From contig CAVNZM010000007.1 in NCBI GenBank assembly GCA_963693365.1, positions 2,418,001-2,482,000 on the forward strand: DNA of 64,000 bases. The letters run 5' to 3'. Of the stretch, positions 13,837 to 28,417 are shown piece by piece. The stretch comes from Amoebidium appalachense (Eukaryota; Ichthyosporea). Under the pieces are notes generated by a model that ran no database searches, had not been told where the DNA came from, and saw nothing but the letters and a program-made list of their open reading frames with translations. Each line of letters begins with the position of its first letter. The first letter of the stretch is position 1. A program made the position numbers and the translations under genes.

Positions 13837-14597
13837 GTATAAACCGGTACCCTGCAAGCTCTTGCCCGGTACTTTCTCCATGTGCATAGTAAACATGTTA
13901 GTACACAATGTGTTTTACTTCCCTAGCAAACCATATAATAGGTGCGAGACCCACTTCATCCCTTCCTCAACCTATAGACAAAGGTTCAAAACAGACTATG
14001 TTCGCGGTCAGACTACCAAAATTACAGGCCCACAAACATTAAAACACGACATGTTTGCAGAGGAGTAATATGGCAACTCTACATTTGAATAGGTTTTGAA
14101 ACGAAGTTCCATCACGGTCACAGTTACCAATTAATCCGGGAGGTGTTATTTTTAGAGTCCAGGGCCAAAAATAGCCACATCACAGAGCCGTTGGCCATAA
14201 AGTTTGTCACAGACAAAACTTTGCTGATTTATTACCTACGTCTAATTGGGAAAGTATAGGCAGCCGAACCTGATTTGAAATGGTTAGAAGTAAAATAATA
14301 ATTAAGTAATCTAGTATGTGCCCTTTAATTATGCATTCAATTAGATCTAACAATGCATCCTACTGAAACATACGAAAAATACAAAGCAACTTAATTAAAT
14401 GTCTCACATATGTACGCAAAAATCCGGTCTTGAATTAGCATAAAGTTTCGGTAAAGTCTTCCCTTCAATACTACACAATATAAATCACTTCAGGGATTTT
14501 ACCCGCGCTATTGTCCTTGCGCGCTATATTTCAAAAAATTTTACATACCCAAGCCACCCACCCAGTTACTAAGGCTGTTACATGGTTCAACCAATCA
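12317..14597. other. Convergent intergenic region
   Basis: Between the 3' ends of the DUF2237 (plus) and glycosyltransferase (minus) genes. It holds CA (about 12430-12487), G-rich runs (12650-12743 and 13770-13835), a C run at 13679-13698, and an AT-rich, repeat-free part at 13850-14597. No supported gene is seen. Confidence 0.6.
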
Positions 14598-15840
14598 CTA
14601 ATACAAAACCACCTGTCTTGGATTGAAAATCAACCTTTTCCCATTCTCAACCATACACTTATGCAAAGCCACATGTTCACAATCGTCCGTCCCATCATAA
14701 CTACACTCGAGCAATGCTTCCTTCTTGTAAATTGCCAAACCGCCAAAACACGAATCCACGTATTGAGGCGGGTGGCGGTGGTCGTGCGCGATTATATGAT
14801 GTCCGTAGTAGTTTGCCTTGTGCCAAAACTTATCGCGGAAAGCGAGCGAGTCATAAAATCTGGCTGTCAACATGGTGAAATCTCGGGCCATCGTGTTGTT
14901 TGGGTCGTCCGAGAGCGTAGGGGGATGGACACCGTTGTCTGGGTGGTTGAGCGCACCGCCAATCATACACAGCTGCAAGGGAGAATCATGCAGTTAGTAA
15001 TTTATTACTCAAATCGGATTGGATAACGAAAAAAATAAGGGGGGTCCATTGGTTCTCTGTGTGTGTGCACGAGAGTGAGGTAGACTAGATTGTGTAGATG
15101 ACTTGAATCGTGGAGGCACAGAACTAATTCTCGAGAGCCAAGGCCGGGGTAGTGGGGGTGGAAAGGAAGGCTCAGACGACACCGGCCCGGGGTGAGAGGG
15201 GGGGGGAGGGGGGGGGAGGGGAGGGGAGGGGGACTTGGTAAGGGTGCAACAAAGGTAGGGAGCAAAAGCATTGCAGGGCATGTGTTTGGGCATTTGGTTG
15301 AAATGCCATAGGTTCAATCAAAAGCACCCACCCCCCCCCCCCCCCCCCCCCCCCTTCCAAAAAAAAAAAAGCACCGATTGTACACCCACACACCCACCAC
15401 ACACACAGACACATACACCCACACACCAACAGACGTACACGCCCTTCCACCCAACCCACCCACCCACATACACACGAATTACCCGATGCAGTAGCAATAG
15501 CAACCCCCTCAAGCACCAAAATTTACCTGTTGCCCTCTGTTGTAAGCCATGCCGTTACTACACGTCATATCCCAGTCCAGCCCCGCCACCATCAGCCCAA
15601 AACTGTGCGAAATTCCGTCGCGGCTTAGACCCCCCTCCAGGTCCATATCGACCACAGCAATAAATTCGTAATTTGCGTACTCACGATGGCGTAGCTGAGA
15701 CAGGTACATGTTGCGGAGGAGAGAGAGGATCTGAAATTTCGAAAGGAGGGGTTAATTATGGGACGTTTTTATTTCAATGATTGGGTTTTTTTAGTTGTGT
15801 GTGTGTGTGTATGTGTGTGTTTGTGTGTATGAGGGGAGTA

Positions 15841-15888
<48 letters not shown>

Positions 15889-16354
15889 CTAAGACGAGGG
15901 GACGGAGGATCGGGTATGAATGAGCTACAGAGTTCGAAGTGGAGGGCTGATGGGTAGGTGGGTAGGGGAGTGTGTTCATGTGTGTGTGTACACGTGGTGA
16001 CGGTGGTGGGGGTGGGTGTGTGAGTGTGAACATGTGTGTGGTGTTTTTTTTTTTTGGGGGGGGGGGGAAGGGGGGGGGGGGGGCAGGGGGGCGAGAGCCA
16101 AGGAATAAGGGAGAGGGAAATGGGGCGGGAGGGGGGCGGGGGGCGGGGGAGTGAGGGAGGTATGTAGGGGCAGGGATGAGAGAAAAGAGGGGGGCGGCAA
16201 CGGGGGGTGCTTTTGGGAAGTTGTGCAAAGAGACAGGCAAGGGTAGTTGAGATCAAGTGGGTGGATGCTTGTTGAGGGGCAGGGGATGGGAGGGGGAGGG
16301 GGGGGAGGGGGAGGCAAAGAAGATGGGGTGTGTGGGGGGTTAGGTGAGTGAGTG

Positions 16355-16385
<31 letters not shown>

Positions 16386-16618
16386 GCGGGTGTTGGTTGT
16401 GGGCGGAGAAGTTGGTGTGGTGGTGGGGGGAGGGGGATATAGGGGAGGAATGGAAGGATCGGAATTGGAATGTAGTACAAAGCTAAAACAAACAACGAGA
16501 ACGTCGGTGCAGCTCTTTGGATGAACCAGAGGCACACACAGGCAAACACAGCCAGAGAGAGCATTCAACATAGCCAGAGTCCAACAGTGCAGGGTGCCGG
16601 GCGGGAGAAGGGAGAAGG

Positions 16619-16705
<87 letters not shown>

Positions 16706-18365
16706 GGGAGAGGGGCGGGGCGAGGGGGGGGGGGGGAGAGGCAGTGTGTATATGTGTGTGTGTTTGTGTGTGTGTAGTAGGGTTAGGTAGGTGGGCAGGG
16801 GGATAGAGACGGACAGTATGAGTGAGTGAGTGAGTGTGTGTGTGTGTGTGTGTGTGTAGTGTGTGTGTGTGTTGGGGGGAGGTGTGGGGGGGGGGGGGGG
16901 GGGGGGGGGGGGAGGAGCTCTGCCTCACAAGTTCATTGACTACCTAAAATGCAAATTGAAAAACAGGAGGAAAATACGGCCACAATAGGAGGATAACGTG
17001 TTATGTGTCGTAGGATATGAGCACGTGGTTTGGGATCCCCCCCCCCCCCTCTCTCCTCCCCTCCCTTAACTGCCCATCCCCCCCCCCCCCCCCCTCCCCC
17101 CCCCCCAACCCCCTCTCCCCCCCACGCCCCGCGCCCCCCCTTCCCCCCATCAACAACAACCAAAAAAGGAAAAGAAAGGAAAGGAAAGAAAGAAAGAAAG
17201 AGAAGTGTTCCCGCCACCCACCCTTTCTTCCTTCTTCTTAGATTAGAATCTTTCTTTTTTGTTTGCCCGGGGGGGGAGGAGGGGGGGGGGGGGGGGGGGT
17301 GTGGAGCGAAACAGGGACGTAAACGAAGCGCCCACTCACCTGGAATCGTCGGTTACTCAAAAGCCCCTGCCCGTTTGCAGCGGTTATGTTCAGTGTGTAG
17401 CTCAAAATCTTCACAGACGGAGACCTTGCGCTCCAACCGCTCAAAACGGACATAGTCGCATCGTTCGAGTCGTTTTCAACTACTATTGCACCCCAGTTTT
17501 TGAACATTTTCCCAACGACGTCAATCTGCGCAGTTAGCCGAGGCAGGGTGCGTGCGTTGTTTCGCGAAACCCCTACAACCAGAATCGAAGACCGTTTCAT
17601 CACCTCCCTCCCCAAGTGCATAATCTGACCGGGTGTGTAATCGATTTTGACGCTGGGAAAACGCGGTTCTACCTGTATGGATTTCTGCGGGCAGCCTGCC
17701 TGAACCGGGTTTTCCGTTACGCAAGTCGGGAATGTAGCGGCATATTCCGCTTTGACCAATGAAACGAGGGTGCACCCTAACTTTTGGTATGGAAGTACAG
17801 GGGATGCTGTCACCTGCCTGTATGCCTGGTTGACAAACGGATCGGTGTCTGGTACACTGTGGAAGAAAAAGAAGAAAGAAAGGAAGAAAAAGAAGAAAGA
17901 AAGGTGTTTAGATGGCGGTCAGAGTATGTGTGTATGCATGTTGGGAGGCATGTGTCTAAGAATTCACGAGAATAGACGAAAATGCACAGCCTGGTGTAAA
18001 TGGTGTAAATGGTCCACAACAATGAAATATCCTACCGTAGAAACAGGATGGAATCCGACATTCACTATTGCACACAACAATTACTTTTGATGAGTGAGGC
18101 CGGTACAGCACAGAATTTATGAACACACATCTCAGGCGCTCATGATCAAGCACAGCCAATCATTATGCTGGCCGGCAAATCGTGTGTGCGTGTGTGTATG
18201 TGTGTGTATACCAGTCCGGCTGCTAGGACCAATTTATGCATCCGAAGCGCTGAAACACACGGAAGCATGTATTTCCTTACAACAGCCCCGTGACAAGCCA
18301 CCAATAAGAAGGCACGTGATGTGCTTCCCATTTGACAAGGAGCCGTTCCGTTCTCGCGTGTGACG

Positions 18366-18430
<65 letters not shown>

Positions 18431-19249
18431 ATAAGCACCAGTTCGAGAACCACACACCCATAAGCCTGCTCTTACGGTTGAACACTCACAGGCAGACAAC
18501 AAGCATTCACGTTCACAGGCACAAAACAAGCATGCACACTTACAGGCGCAACTAGCATGGGCACTTACAGGCACACAAATTATATCGACAACATCTCATT
18601 GCCACTGCAGCAATGAAAAATGCGGGCGTGCACAACCCAACAGCAATGCCACGACATACATACACACGTGGTGATTCCAGACACGCATGCACGCGCGCAC
18701 ACACACACCGTGTCACCCAACCATACCCACTTGTCAAACACGGTCCACCAGCCCCCTATCCAACACAGACATACAGCCTCACACTCACACACTGCCAAGC
18801 AACCAAACCCTTTCTCCACACAAGCAGGCCACTTACTCTGGTGGTGCTCCAAAAACACCAATCTGCTTCTTCACCACTTCCACCGGTGTCAAATTCTTAA
18901 GGAAAGACCACTCATCCTCACTTATTTCAACGGGAATGGCAATACCGTTTTCTCTCTGCCAACGAGCTTGGTCTTTCGTAACGGTCTCATTAGCATTTGT
19001 GTTTCCACCCGTTCCCAAGTCGTATGTGTGTGTGTATTGCTCAAACCAACTGTAAGGACTGCCCAGTGTACAGCAAACAATCCAGAAAAGCGCCGTTCCA
19101 AGCACAAAGGCCATTCTTCGAGAAATTGTGCAGTTTTTTCTCCACCGTATCAGACGTTTGTCTTCGCCTTCGCAGTTACCCCCTGGGACATGTGTGGGGA
19201 GGCCCTTTTCGGTCCCTGCTTTTAACAGAAGGGGATTTTGGAGCTGCAT
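14598..19249 (-). CDS. Type II membrane glycosyltransferase (GT-A-like), 502 aa, four exons
   Basis: Exons, in transcript order: 18837-19249, 17340-17856, 15527-15730, 14598-14972. Donors are GTAAGT, GTGAGT and GTAAAT, and phases close exactly. Basic residues (SRR) precede one hydrophobic segment (residues about 46-64), giving a signal anchor with a lumenal C-terminus. The catalytic part shows VENDSNDAT (about 254), [12 protein letters not shown] across the exon 2/3 joint, VVDMDL (DxD at 337/339, metal and sugar-nucleotide binding), [31 protein letters not shown] and DCEHVALH (about 475-482), then NPRQVVLY before the stop. This order matches a GT-A family of protist, viral and bacterial enzymes that resembles cryptococcal CAP59/GT69 mannosyltransferases. 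Donor and acceptor sugars cannot be read from sequence. Golgi/ER location is inferred. Introns contain long GT, CA and G runs. Confidence 0.82.
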
Positions 19250-19553
19250 GGTGCTGAAGTGGCCCGAAAGCCCTCGAAAAAGAAACGTGCGGTCGCTGTG
19301 TCTCTATGAAAAAATGGTGAAGTGGTTGACTATAGAATTGTCAATAATGTCGCAGTGGGAGTTCCTAACGACTACTCAAGGAGAGAAAGTAGAGAAGAGA
19401 GATGACTTATTATTGGGCATACGGCCTAAAAGGTAAGACGTGCAAGACGGTTCTATGTTTGCTTCCCTTCGCCTCTTATCATATCATTTACTCTGCAGGC
19501 AAACGCTCGAACGTAATCTAGTTTTCTCTGTGTAATGCTTAATATAATAAATA

Positions 19554-22500
19554 AACAACAAAAAAAAAGTGGGAATATCACTAATAAACACACAATCCCT
19601 CCCGTTCAAAATCGTTTCAGCCTCTTATGTATGTAAGATGCAGGCTCTGTCTCCTTTTTTCTCTCTCTGTTTTACTCAAAGTTTTGATTTCCTAGTGTTT
19701 CTGTTTTTTCTCTTTCTTTACACCTATGTTTCTGACTTTTCCCTCTCTCTTTACACGCACTTTTCCCTATGTCTCAGTTTCGTTTCTCCGTTCACTCGTT
19801 TTTTGATTACGTCTACGCCATTCTGTGACTCATCTAGCGGCCTAGACGAATCCCAAAACTTTAAAGCCAAAAATAGATTACCTTTTTTGGTATTTGTTCC
19901 CAACGTTGATTGGTTTTTCGCTTTTGGGAAATCGAGCTCTTCTGCGAACTGTTCGCGCTGGCGGAAGGTCGTGCATACGACCCCGTAAGCGACAAGTGGG
20001 AACCAACCCCACAGGTGTCGGACCAAACCGATGCCTAATTTATCCTTCTTCTTCTGGAATGCTCGGACACTGGGCCCCCAAAAGGGCCTCCCCCCCGGGA
20101 CACTCGACGATAAAATCAGCTACATACAACAACAGACAAACAACCACACGTTTACAGTGATTTGCGAAACACAGTTTAAAAACCACCACAAATTCAACTC
20201 TACACTGGTCGACACATCCACACACCCCGGTTACGCGAAAAACCGAGGCATTATTGTACTTGCCGCACCACACGTGAGAGTGAAGTGCAAACCGGTAGCA
20301 AAAACGGAATTCTCGGTTTCTATAGAGTTTCTTTCTAATGTTTTTACTTTTGTATATTACCCACCATCTATGTCGGTTGTCGAATTGACTCACGAGTTGT
20401 CACAGTTACCAATGTCCACTGTTATTTTAGGTGATTTTAACACGCGACTCCACCACACAGACACACTGCAAGTGAGTGTCGGGTACCCATCTAAGCCCCC
20501 GGAGCGTGCTATCCCTTTAGCAAGGTATGTCCAAAGTCACACTTTGCGGTTCCCTCAAATATCCCATGCCCACAACACCGACTGGGGAGTGGCCTTTTGG
20601 CCATCAACCATGTCAAAACTCTCTCTCCCTCCTAACCTCTCTAGGTCATCTGACCACTCTCCTATCCTTTTCCTACCTAAGATCTCCCTTGATCTGCTCC
20701 CCCCTCCCCCTCCCACCTTTCGCCTCCGTCTATCCCAGCTTAAGTCACAGTGGGGTAGAGTTGATGTATGTGTATGCTATGCTACGAAACACCCTATATA
20801 TATGCGCCTATTAGAATCTGCACAAGCCAGGCCAGATTCACATCTCGTACTAGATACATGCACTAACTTTATTGTTGATGATTTGATAGATCTCGGTGAT
20901 TATGCTGGCGGTGGTAGGAAGGAATATCCCGATGCTCTCTTGTTACCAAACACCACTCCCGCTAGAATAGGTGAACCCCTGTCTCAAAAGGAAAGCTTGC
21001 GCCGGCTTGCTAGTATGAATCGATTTGGCCCCCCTGCTCGTATTATTGGTGATACCACTGGAGACCCCCTCATAGACTCTGATAAGTATTTCTCGGAACT
21101 GTTTAAAGATAGGACCCCCGCTCAGAAACCTATTGTGTGGCCTGTAGACCCATCTATCCCCATAGAATCGATCCTCCCCTTTTTCAGTCCCGATGCCATA
21201 TGGTCTGTGATATCTAGTTATAGCTCTAGTAAGTCTTGTGGACCTGATGGACTCCCTGCTGGGTTTCTTAAAATCCTTGTTCCCTCCTACCCACAAAAGG
21301 AAAGTGATCGTGCTATTAAACCTGATCTTACTATCATGTTAAGCTCTCTCTTTTCTTGGTGTGTTAAATGTGGACATGTCCCGTCATCTTGGTTAGATAC
21401 CTTAGTGATCCCCATAGTTAAGAAGGACTCTGAGGGCCCCATATCATCCTTTCGCCCCATTACACTAACCCAGGTTGTTCGTAGATTCTTTGAAGCTTGC
21501 TTACTTAGGTTATTTGCACATCACCCTAGGTTTCAATCTATTCTTCACATACACCCATGCCAATCCGCTTTTCGTAAAAACAATTCATGTTATGTTCAAA
21601 TAATGGCACTGCACGATTCTATGCAAGTTGGTGCACAATATGTTGGCTTTATTGATTGGAAAACTGCTTACGATTCTGTCTCCCCTGGTCTCCTATGGGA
21701 AAAGCTTGCTGCACGGGGTGTACCACACTGCATTGGTGTTCTGTTAGAAGCACTCTTGTCTCAAACCTATGGTAGAGCTGTGGTTAATGGGCATCTTTCA
21801 TATGGTTTTGCTCGTACTAGAGGTCTCTTGCAGGGTTCATTGCTTAGCCCCTTTTTGTTTAACCTATTTATAGATGATTTGGCTGTCAAGATTTACGCCG
21901 AAAACGATGACCCTATTAATAACTTTCCGCCTGCACTTCTCTATGCTGATGATCTGTCCCTCCTTGCCCGTACCCCTAGACGCCTGCAAAGATTGTTCGA
22001 TGTAGTGTCAGAGTGGTGCAAGGCAAACCTTATGATCCTTAACATAGACAAATGTGGTGTTCTTGTACCTGATATAGCTAACAATTTACACACATTTACA
22101 TTATCATCTAAACCTGTACCTATAGTTCCAGAATACAAATATCTTGGTGTTCCGGTTGATTCTGTTGGTGTTATGTTTCCCCATATGGTCGAAAAGAGGG
22201 TAGAGTTGGCTCGTAAGCGGTTAGCTTTCTTCTCGGCTAATATTTTTAAAGACACACCCCTCCATCCTTCTATTAGACTTACATTTATTCGCACTTTTGT
22301 CTTCCCGGCATGTGAATATGGTTTACCCCTTCTCGCCGCTTGGATCAAGAAAGAGAGAACTAGAGCGCTTAAACCCTTGGCAAATTTCCTTGAAGCAGAA
22401 GTTGCCTCCTTTCTATCTAACAACTGTTGTAAACCTGGGCCTGTAACGCTCTCGATATATGGTCTGGTCCCAATAGCTGCTAGAGTATCCTATCTCGCGC

Positions 22501-23246
22501 TGAAATTCAATAAGCACATAAGCCGCTTAAAGAAGTATTTGCCCTCCCACCCTCTCTTCTCTATCCGACCTGTCCCCTCCTCACCTCTCCCCTCTTTCCT
22601 CCCCTCTCTCTCCCCTTCTCCCCTGGGCACAAATACAAATAAACCCCGCAATAGTGTGTGTGTGACTTTGGACTGCCACTTACTTATTAAACATGTACAC
22701 AATCACAAGATAATCACGCAATATAACAAATGGAAAAAGATACCACACGACACTAGACCCGATGAAAGCATACACCTTGAAAAACTAAGCCTTATGTCTC
22801 GTTTTATATATACTGACCGCCTCAACCATATTGCCAAATATGGCACTCGCAAGTGTATAACACCTAAATACATATTACCTTCCTGTAGAACTGGTCTTTC
22901 TCTAGCTGATGGTATTATTGATCAATTACCACGCTTTTACTGTACACGTGCTATACAGTGGAGATCTAATAAGTATAAGGTGGCATCATTTGCATGCCCA
23001 AACAACACACACACACACCAGTTTAACCGGTCATGTATCGCCAAATGTAGTTTGATAGACCACATAATACCGCAACACACACACGTCACATTCACAACAG
23101 ACACCCAGAAAGATAGCCTACCTGTAAATTACAACATCCTTGATTTTATACTAAACACGCGTAACTACGACCTGTTTATTAGATGTATTGATTGGCTTGA
23201 GAAACACATCACTACAAAATTATAGCGCACGCGCACACACACACAC

Positions 23247-23301
<55 letters not shown>

Positions 23302-23333
23302 CCAGCTGATACCGAGTGTCCCGAGGGGAGCCC

Positions 23334-23371
<38 letters not shown>

Positions 23372-23566
23372 GGGGAACCCCAACTAATTGATTTCTCCTT
23401 GTAGTCTTTATGGTGTCTCGTAGAGAAAGTAAACCCTGATATATAGTCACCACCCGACATCTATGTACGTGATCATGATATACCGCTGAGGGGATATTCC
23501 GAGCAAACCCCCCCCCCCCATACCTGAGACTGGTTCTCTTTGCCTCGAGTAAACAGCGTAAACCCC
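19554..23566 (+). mobile_element. LINE family B, apparently full-length non-LTR retrotransposon
   Basis: One intact ORF (20031-23225) is followed by a 3' tail made of (CA)n, CCAGCTGATACCG, an A run (23338-23370), a C run (23507-23519) and the end GTAAACCCC. A truncated tail copy at 5.5 kb shares the same 3' terminus, which fixes the right end. The left end is tentative: ATAAATA at 19547-19553 matches ATAAATA at 23567-23573, but this is AT-rich and could be chance. The 5' leader has no recognised ORF1; the open frame at 19569-19988 is unlike known ORF1 proteins. Confidence 0.8.
20031..23225 (+). CDS. LINE endonuclease-reverse transcriptase, 1064 aa
   Basis: The N-terminus is an APE-type endonuclease: WNARTLG (about 9), ICETQ (about 46), GDFNTR (about 134) and SSDHSPI (about 207). 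The RT follows: GPDGLPAGFLK (about 403), FRPITL, QSAFRKN, motif A FIDWKTAYDSV (about 540), motif B LLQGSLLSPFLFNLFIDDL, motif C YADDLSLLA (about 637) and YLGVPV. Near the C-terminus, CPNNTHTHQFNRSCIAKC (about 989) occupies the place of the CCHC knuckle in LINE family A. It copies its RNA at a nicked target in the nucleus (target-primed reverse transcription). No stop or frameshift is present, so it may be recently active. The clade cannot be assigned by eye. Confidence 0.93.
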   Translation: MPNLSFFFWNARTLGPQKGLPPGTLDDKISYIQQQTNNHTFTVICETQFKNHHKFNSTLVDTSTHPGYAKNRGIIVLAAPHVRVKCKPVAKTEFSVSIEFLSNVFTFVYYPPSMSVVELTHELSQLPMSTVILGDFNTRLHHTDTLQVSVGYPSKPPERAIPLARYVQSHTLRFPQISHAHNTDWGVAFWPSTMSKLSLPPNLSRSSDHSPILFLPKISLDLLPPPPPTFRLRLSQLKSQWGRVDVCVCYATKHPIYMRLLESAQARPDSHLVLDTCTNFIVDDLIDLGDYAGGGRKEYPDALLLPNTTPARIGEPLSQKESLRRLASMNRFGPPARIIGDTTGDPLIDSDKYFSELFKDRTPAQKPIVWPVDPSIPIESILPFFSPDAIWSVISSYSSSKSCGPDGLPAGFLKILVPSYPQKESDRAIKPDLTIMLSSLFSWCVKCGHVPSSWLDTLVIPIVKKDSEGPISSFRPITLTQVVRRFFEACLLRLFAHHPRFQSILHIHPCQSAFRKNNSCYVQIMALHDSMQVGAQYVGFIDWKTAYDSVSPGLLWEKLAARGVPHCIGVLLEALLSQTYGRAVVNGHLSYGFARTRGLLQGSLLSPFLFNLFIDDLAVKIYAENDDPINNFPPALLYADDLSLLARTPRRLQRLFDVVSEWCKANLMILNIDKCGVLVPDIANNLHTFTLSSKPVPIVPEYKYLGVPVDSVGVMFPHMVEKRVELARKRLAFFSANIFKDTPLHPSIRLTFIRTFVFPACEYGLPLLAAWIKKERTRALKPLANFLEAEVASFLSNNCCKPGPVTLSIYGLVPIAARVSYLALKFNKHISRLKKYLPSHPLFSIRPVPSSPLPSFLPSLSPSPLGTNTNKPRNSVCVTLDCHLLIKHVHNHKIITQYNKWKKIPHDTRPDESIHLEKLSLMSRFIYTDRLNHIAKYGTRKCITPKYILPSCRTGLSLADGIIDQLPRFYCTRAIQWRSNKYKVASFACPNNTHTHQFNRSCIAKCSLIDHIIPQHTHVTFTTDTQKDSLPVNYNILDFILNTRNYDLFIRCIDWLEKHITTKL

Positions 23567-24034
23567 ATAAATATATATGGTAATCCCGCGCGAAGGCGCG
23601 CTTTTATTGAGCCAATCACCACGAAGTGGCTGAGGCTGTGGTGGGCCTGTGGCTCAACTGTCATCTGAGATCGGAATGTAGGTAAACAAAGCCGGAGAAC
23701 TTTACTACGCGACGAGTACATGTACACTACTATGTAACTTGTTCTGCTTCAAACGTAGTAGGAAAGCAATGATAATAATAGTAGATGATACAGGGTTACT
23801 AGTGATTATTGAAGAAACCATTGTTTTGTTTTGTTCTTTATTATGTAACCTTCAGTTTCTGTTAGTGCACGTGCCAACATGGGGCGCATCTGTCCGCAGC
23901 TCTTACGTACGGCCATCCCTCTACACACGTGCATGTGCGAATGTCGCTTGGCACCGAGTCTCTCTTTACGGATCCTGTGACGATGAAGCACACACATGTA
24001 ACTGAGGTACACACGCAAATTATCCCCCTTCGAG

Positions 24035-24078
<44 letters not shown>

Positions 24079-24255
24079 TTTTTTGGGCCTTCCCCACCGC
24101 CAGAACCACCTGCACCACCAGCAACACAGATCTGTATAGGCATGTCAGCGATGATTTGAACCGTCACACTGAGGTGTACACATGTGACTTTACTATGCAA
24201 CACCCACTCACTCATACATCGCTGCGAACCCCCCACCCCCTCGCCCCCCTCTCTC
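23567..24255. other. Flank right of LINE B
   Basis: A GC-rich hairpin-prone stretch at 23580-23655 (GAGCCA...CACCAC and GTGGTG...TGGCTC arms) is followed by ordinary AT-balanced DNA and a C run of about 35 at 24036-24070. No gene is seen. Confidence 0.5.
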
Positions 24256-26773
<2,518 letters not shown>

Positions 26774-28417
26774 CTAAGCACTCGATGACATTGCGTTGTT
26801 GTTATCGATTTTAAATACCATCATGGCCTTTCTTTGCCACCACAGATACGCCACCAAACACACACCCGTCACACCCGCAAGAATAGGAAGGAATATATTC
26901 ACGTTTGCAAGAATACACCCACCCAGGAAATATTGTGATGGGTAGGAGACAGAGCAGATAGTATCACTCTGTGGCATAGCCGCAATGCCCTGAAGGTAAG
27001 AGGTGCTCGTGTATGCAAGTGTAACATTGAATGGTTCGCCAATAATCAATGAAATCTCGGCCGGAGACATGGTGTTGATTGTAAGAATATAACCGGAAAC
27101 CGTAGGACCCGCAAACCGCGCAAGTGCGTTCGAGCACGCAAGCATCACCGTAAGCACGTTGAATTTGTTCGCAGCCTGCTCGGCAAAAATCGTGAGGAAC
27201 TTGGTGAAAACAGACTCACACATTGCCAAAAACCAGATGTTTGCAGCGAGAATCGCGGCTGTGCCGACATAGAAAAGCCACACGCTGGAAGGGACAGCGT
27301 ACTGCAGAAGGAGAATTGTGGACGCGATACTTGCGATCTGCCCGAGCGTCATCCAGCGGTAGTCAGGAATGTACTTCATGCCAACCTTCCACGTGTACAT
27401 GATGGGAAGGCAGCCCACCGCATATCCCATGTACAGCTTCCACGAATCGTTTGCGCTGTTGATCATATGGTACTGCCCCGTGCCAAAAGCAAACAACTGG
27501 GACGCCAGAGCCATAGAAACAAACGTGGCAACGAAGGAGAGGGCCATAAGTGGGATGATGCGACTGAAGAGCTCCTTCGCGTCGCCCAGTTTGAACGGTT
27601 TTTGCTCAAAATCATTTTCCTCGTCCGGGGAAACCTTCCCTTCTTCCTCATTGAAAAGAGCAATGAAACACACGAGAACAATAGCGGTAAGACCCGCTGG
27701 AATCCAACCGGGGAGGGTGTAGAAGTTGAACAGACGCAGCGTGGTTGTCGTAATATTGTCGGACAGAAAAATGAGCGGGATGGCAATCATGGGGCCTACA
27801 AACCGTGCGAGGGATTGAGATTGGCGATAGTAGCCGGTAGCGAGAGCACGTTGCTCACAGGTGCTTGTCTTTGCAATCTGCACAACACCGAGACCAAGCC
27901 CAGCGCTACCGCAGCCAGAAATAAGACGGCCAACAATGAGCATGGGGGGTGTTCCGGGAGTGGCACCCGTTAGCGGATCGGCGTCGACAAAATATGCGAG
28001 GGCGTAGATGATATTTCCGATGACGTTTAGAATAAGGGCTAGTGTTATCATGGGCTTGATGCCGACTTTAGTAGACACGTAGCCGAATAAAGGAAGGCAG
28101 AAAAATTGTCCAAGGTCGTAAATTCCGTAGACAAAACCATAAAGATACTGTTGGTCAGGCGCGATTATGGCCCAGTAGCCCTGAATGGAAACGAACGCAC
28201 ACGCATAATCGAAAGTAAGACACACACCTACTAGAAGGAGGGCGATATAACTCTTCGTAAAGTTGATTTTGGGAGTGCTTTTTTGGTCTTTAGAGTCATA
28301 CGCCTCATTATATGATGGGAGCTGATTATTGTCAGACTCTTTAGTCAAGGGCTCGTTCATGGTTTTGGCCGGGGTAGACATAGCGGCACGCACAGCTGCC
28401 AGTGCGGCTAGAGCCAT
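26774..28417 (-). CDS. MFS transporter, MFSD8/CLN7-like, 547 aa
   Basis: A single exon with ATG at 28417. A polar N-terminus of about 55 residues is followed by about 12 hydrophobic segments. The N-half carries GFVYGIYDLGQF and FGYVSTKVGIKPM (the MFS loop 2-3 signature), then GRLISGCGSAG, QIAKTSTCEQRALATGYYRQ and ARFVGP, the pattern of MFSD8/SPX-MFS-type carriers of lysosomes and vacuoles. The central loop is acidic (NEEEGKVSPDEEN). N-x-T/S sites occur in the last lumenal loop. Substrate is unknown and organelle location is inferred from the family. It is the only long uninterrupted host gene in a window of heavily split genes. A TATA/CCAAT promoter lies about 190-230 bp upstream. A start at Met13 or Met20 cannot be excluded. 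Confidence 0.88.
   Translation of the reverse strand: MALAALAAVRAAMSTPAKTMNEPLTKESDNNQLPSYNEAYDSKDQKSTPKINFTKSYIALLLVGVCLTFDYACAFVSIQGYWAIIAPDQQYLYGFVYGIYDLGQFFCLPLFGYVSTKVGIKPMITLALILNVIGNIIYALAYFVDADPLTGATPGTPPMLIVGRLISGCGSAGLGLGVVQIAKTSTCEQRALATGYYRQSQSLARFVGPMIAIPLIFLSDNITTTTLRLFNFYTLPGWIPAGLTAIVLVCFIALFNEEEGKVSPDEENDFEQKPFKLGDAKELFSRIIPLMALSFVATFVSMALASQLFAFGTGQYHMINSANDSWKLYMGYAVGCLPIMYTWKVGMKYIPDYRWMTLGQIASIASTILLLQYAVPSSVWLFYVGTAAILAANIWFLAMCESVFTKFLTIFAEQAANKFNVLTVMLACSNALARFAGPTVSGYILTINTMSPAEISLIIGEPFNVTLAYTSTSYLQGIAAMPQSDTICSVSYPSQYFLGGCILANVNIFLPILAGVTGVCLVAYLWWQRKAMMVFKIDNNNAMSSSA

Noticed and set aside
14511-15026. Plus-strand open frame of 171 codons.
   Set aside because: It is antisense to glycosyltransferase exon 4 and matches no family.
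16929-16943. Possible 15-nt microexon (VVNEL) in glycosyltransferase intron 2, with TTTTAG before and GTGAGG after, phase 0.
   Set aside because: Joining exon 2 directly to exon 3 gives [11 protein letters not shown], whose R-to-RN spacing matches the family motif better. Inserting five residues would break it. Only transcripts could decide.
19569-19988. Open frame upstream of the LINE ORF as a possible ORF1.
   Set aside because: It is Phe/Ser/Leu-rich from pyrimidine-rich DNA and lacks a coiled coil, RRM or CCHC knuckle. I leave it as leader sequence.
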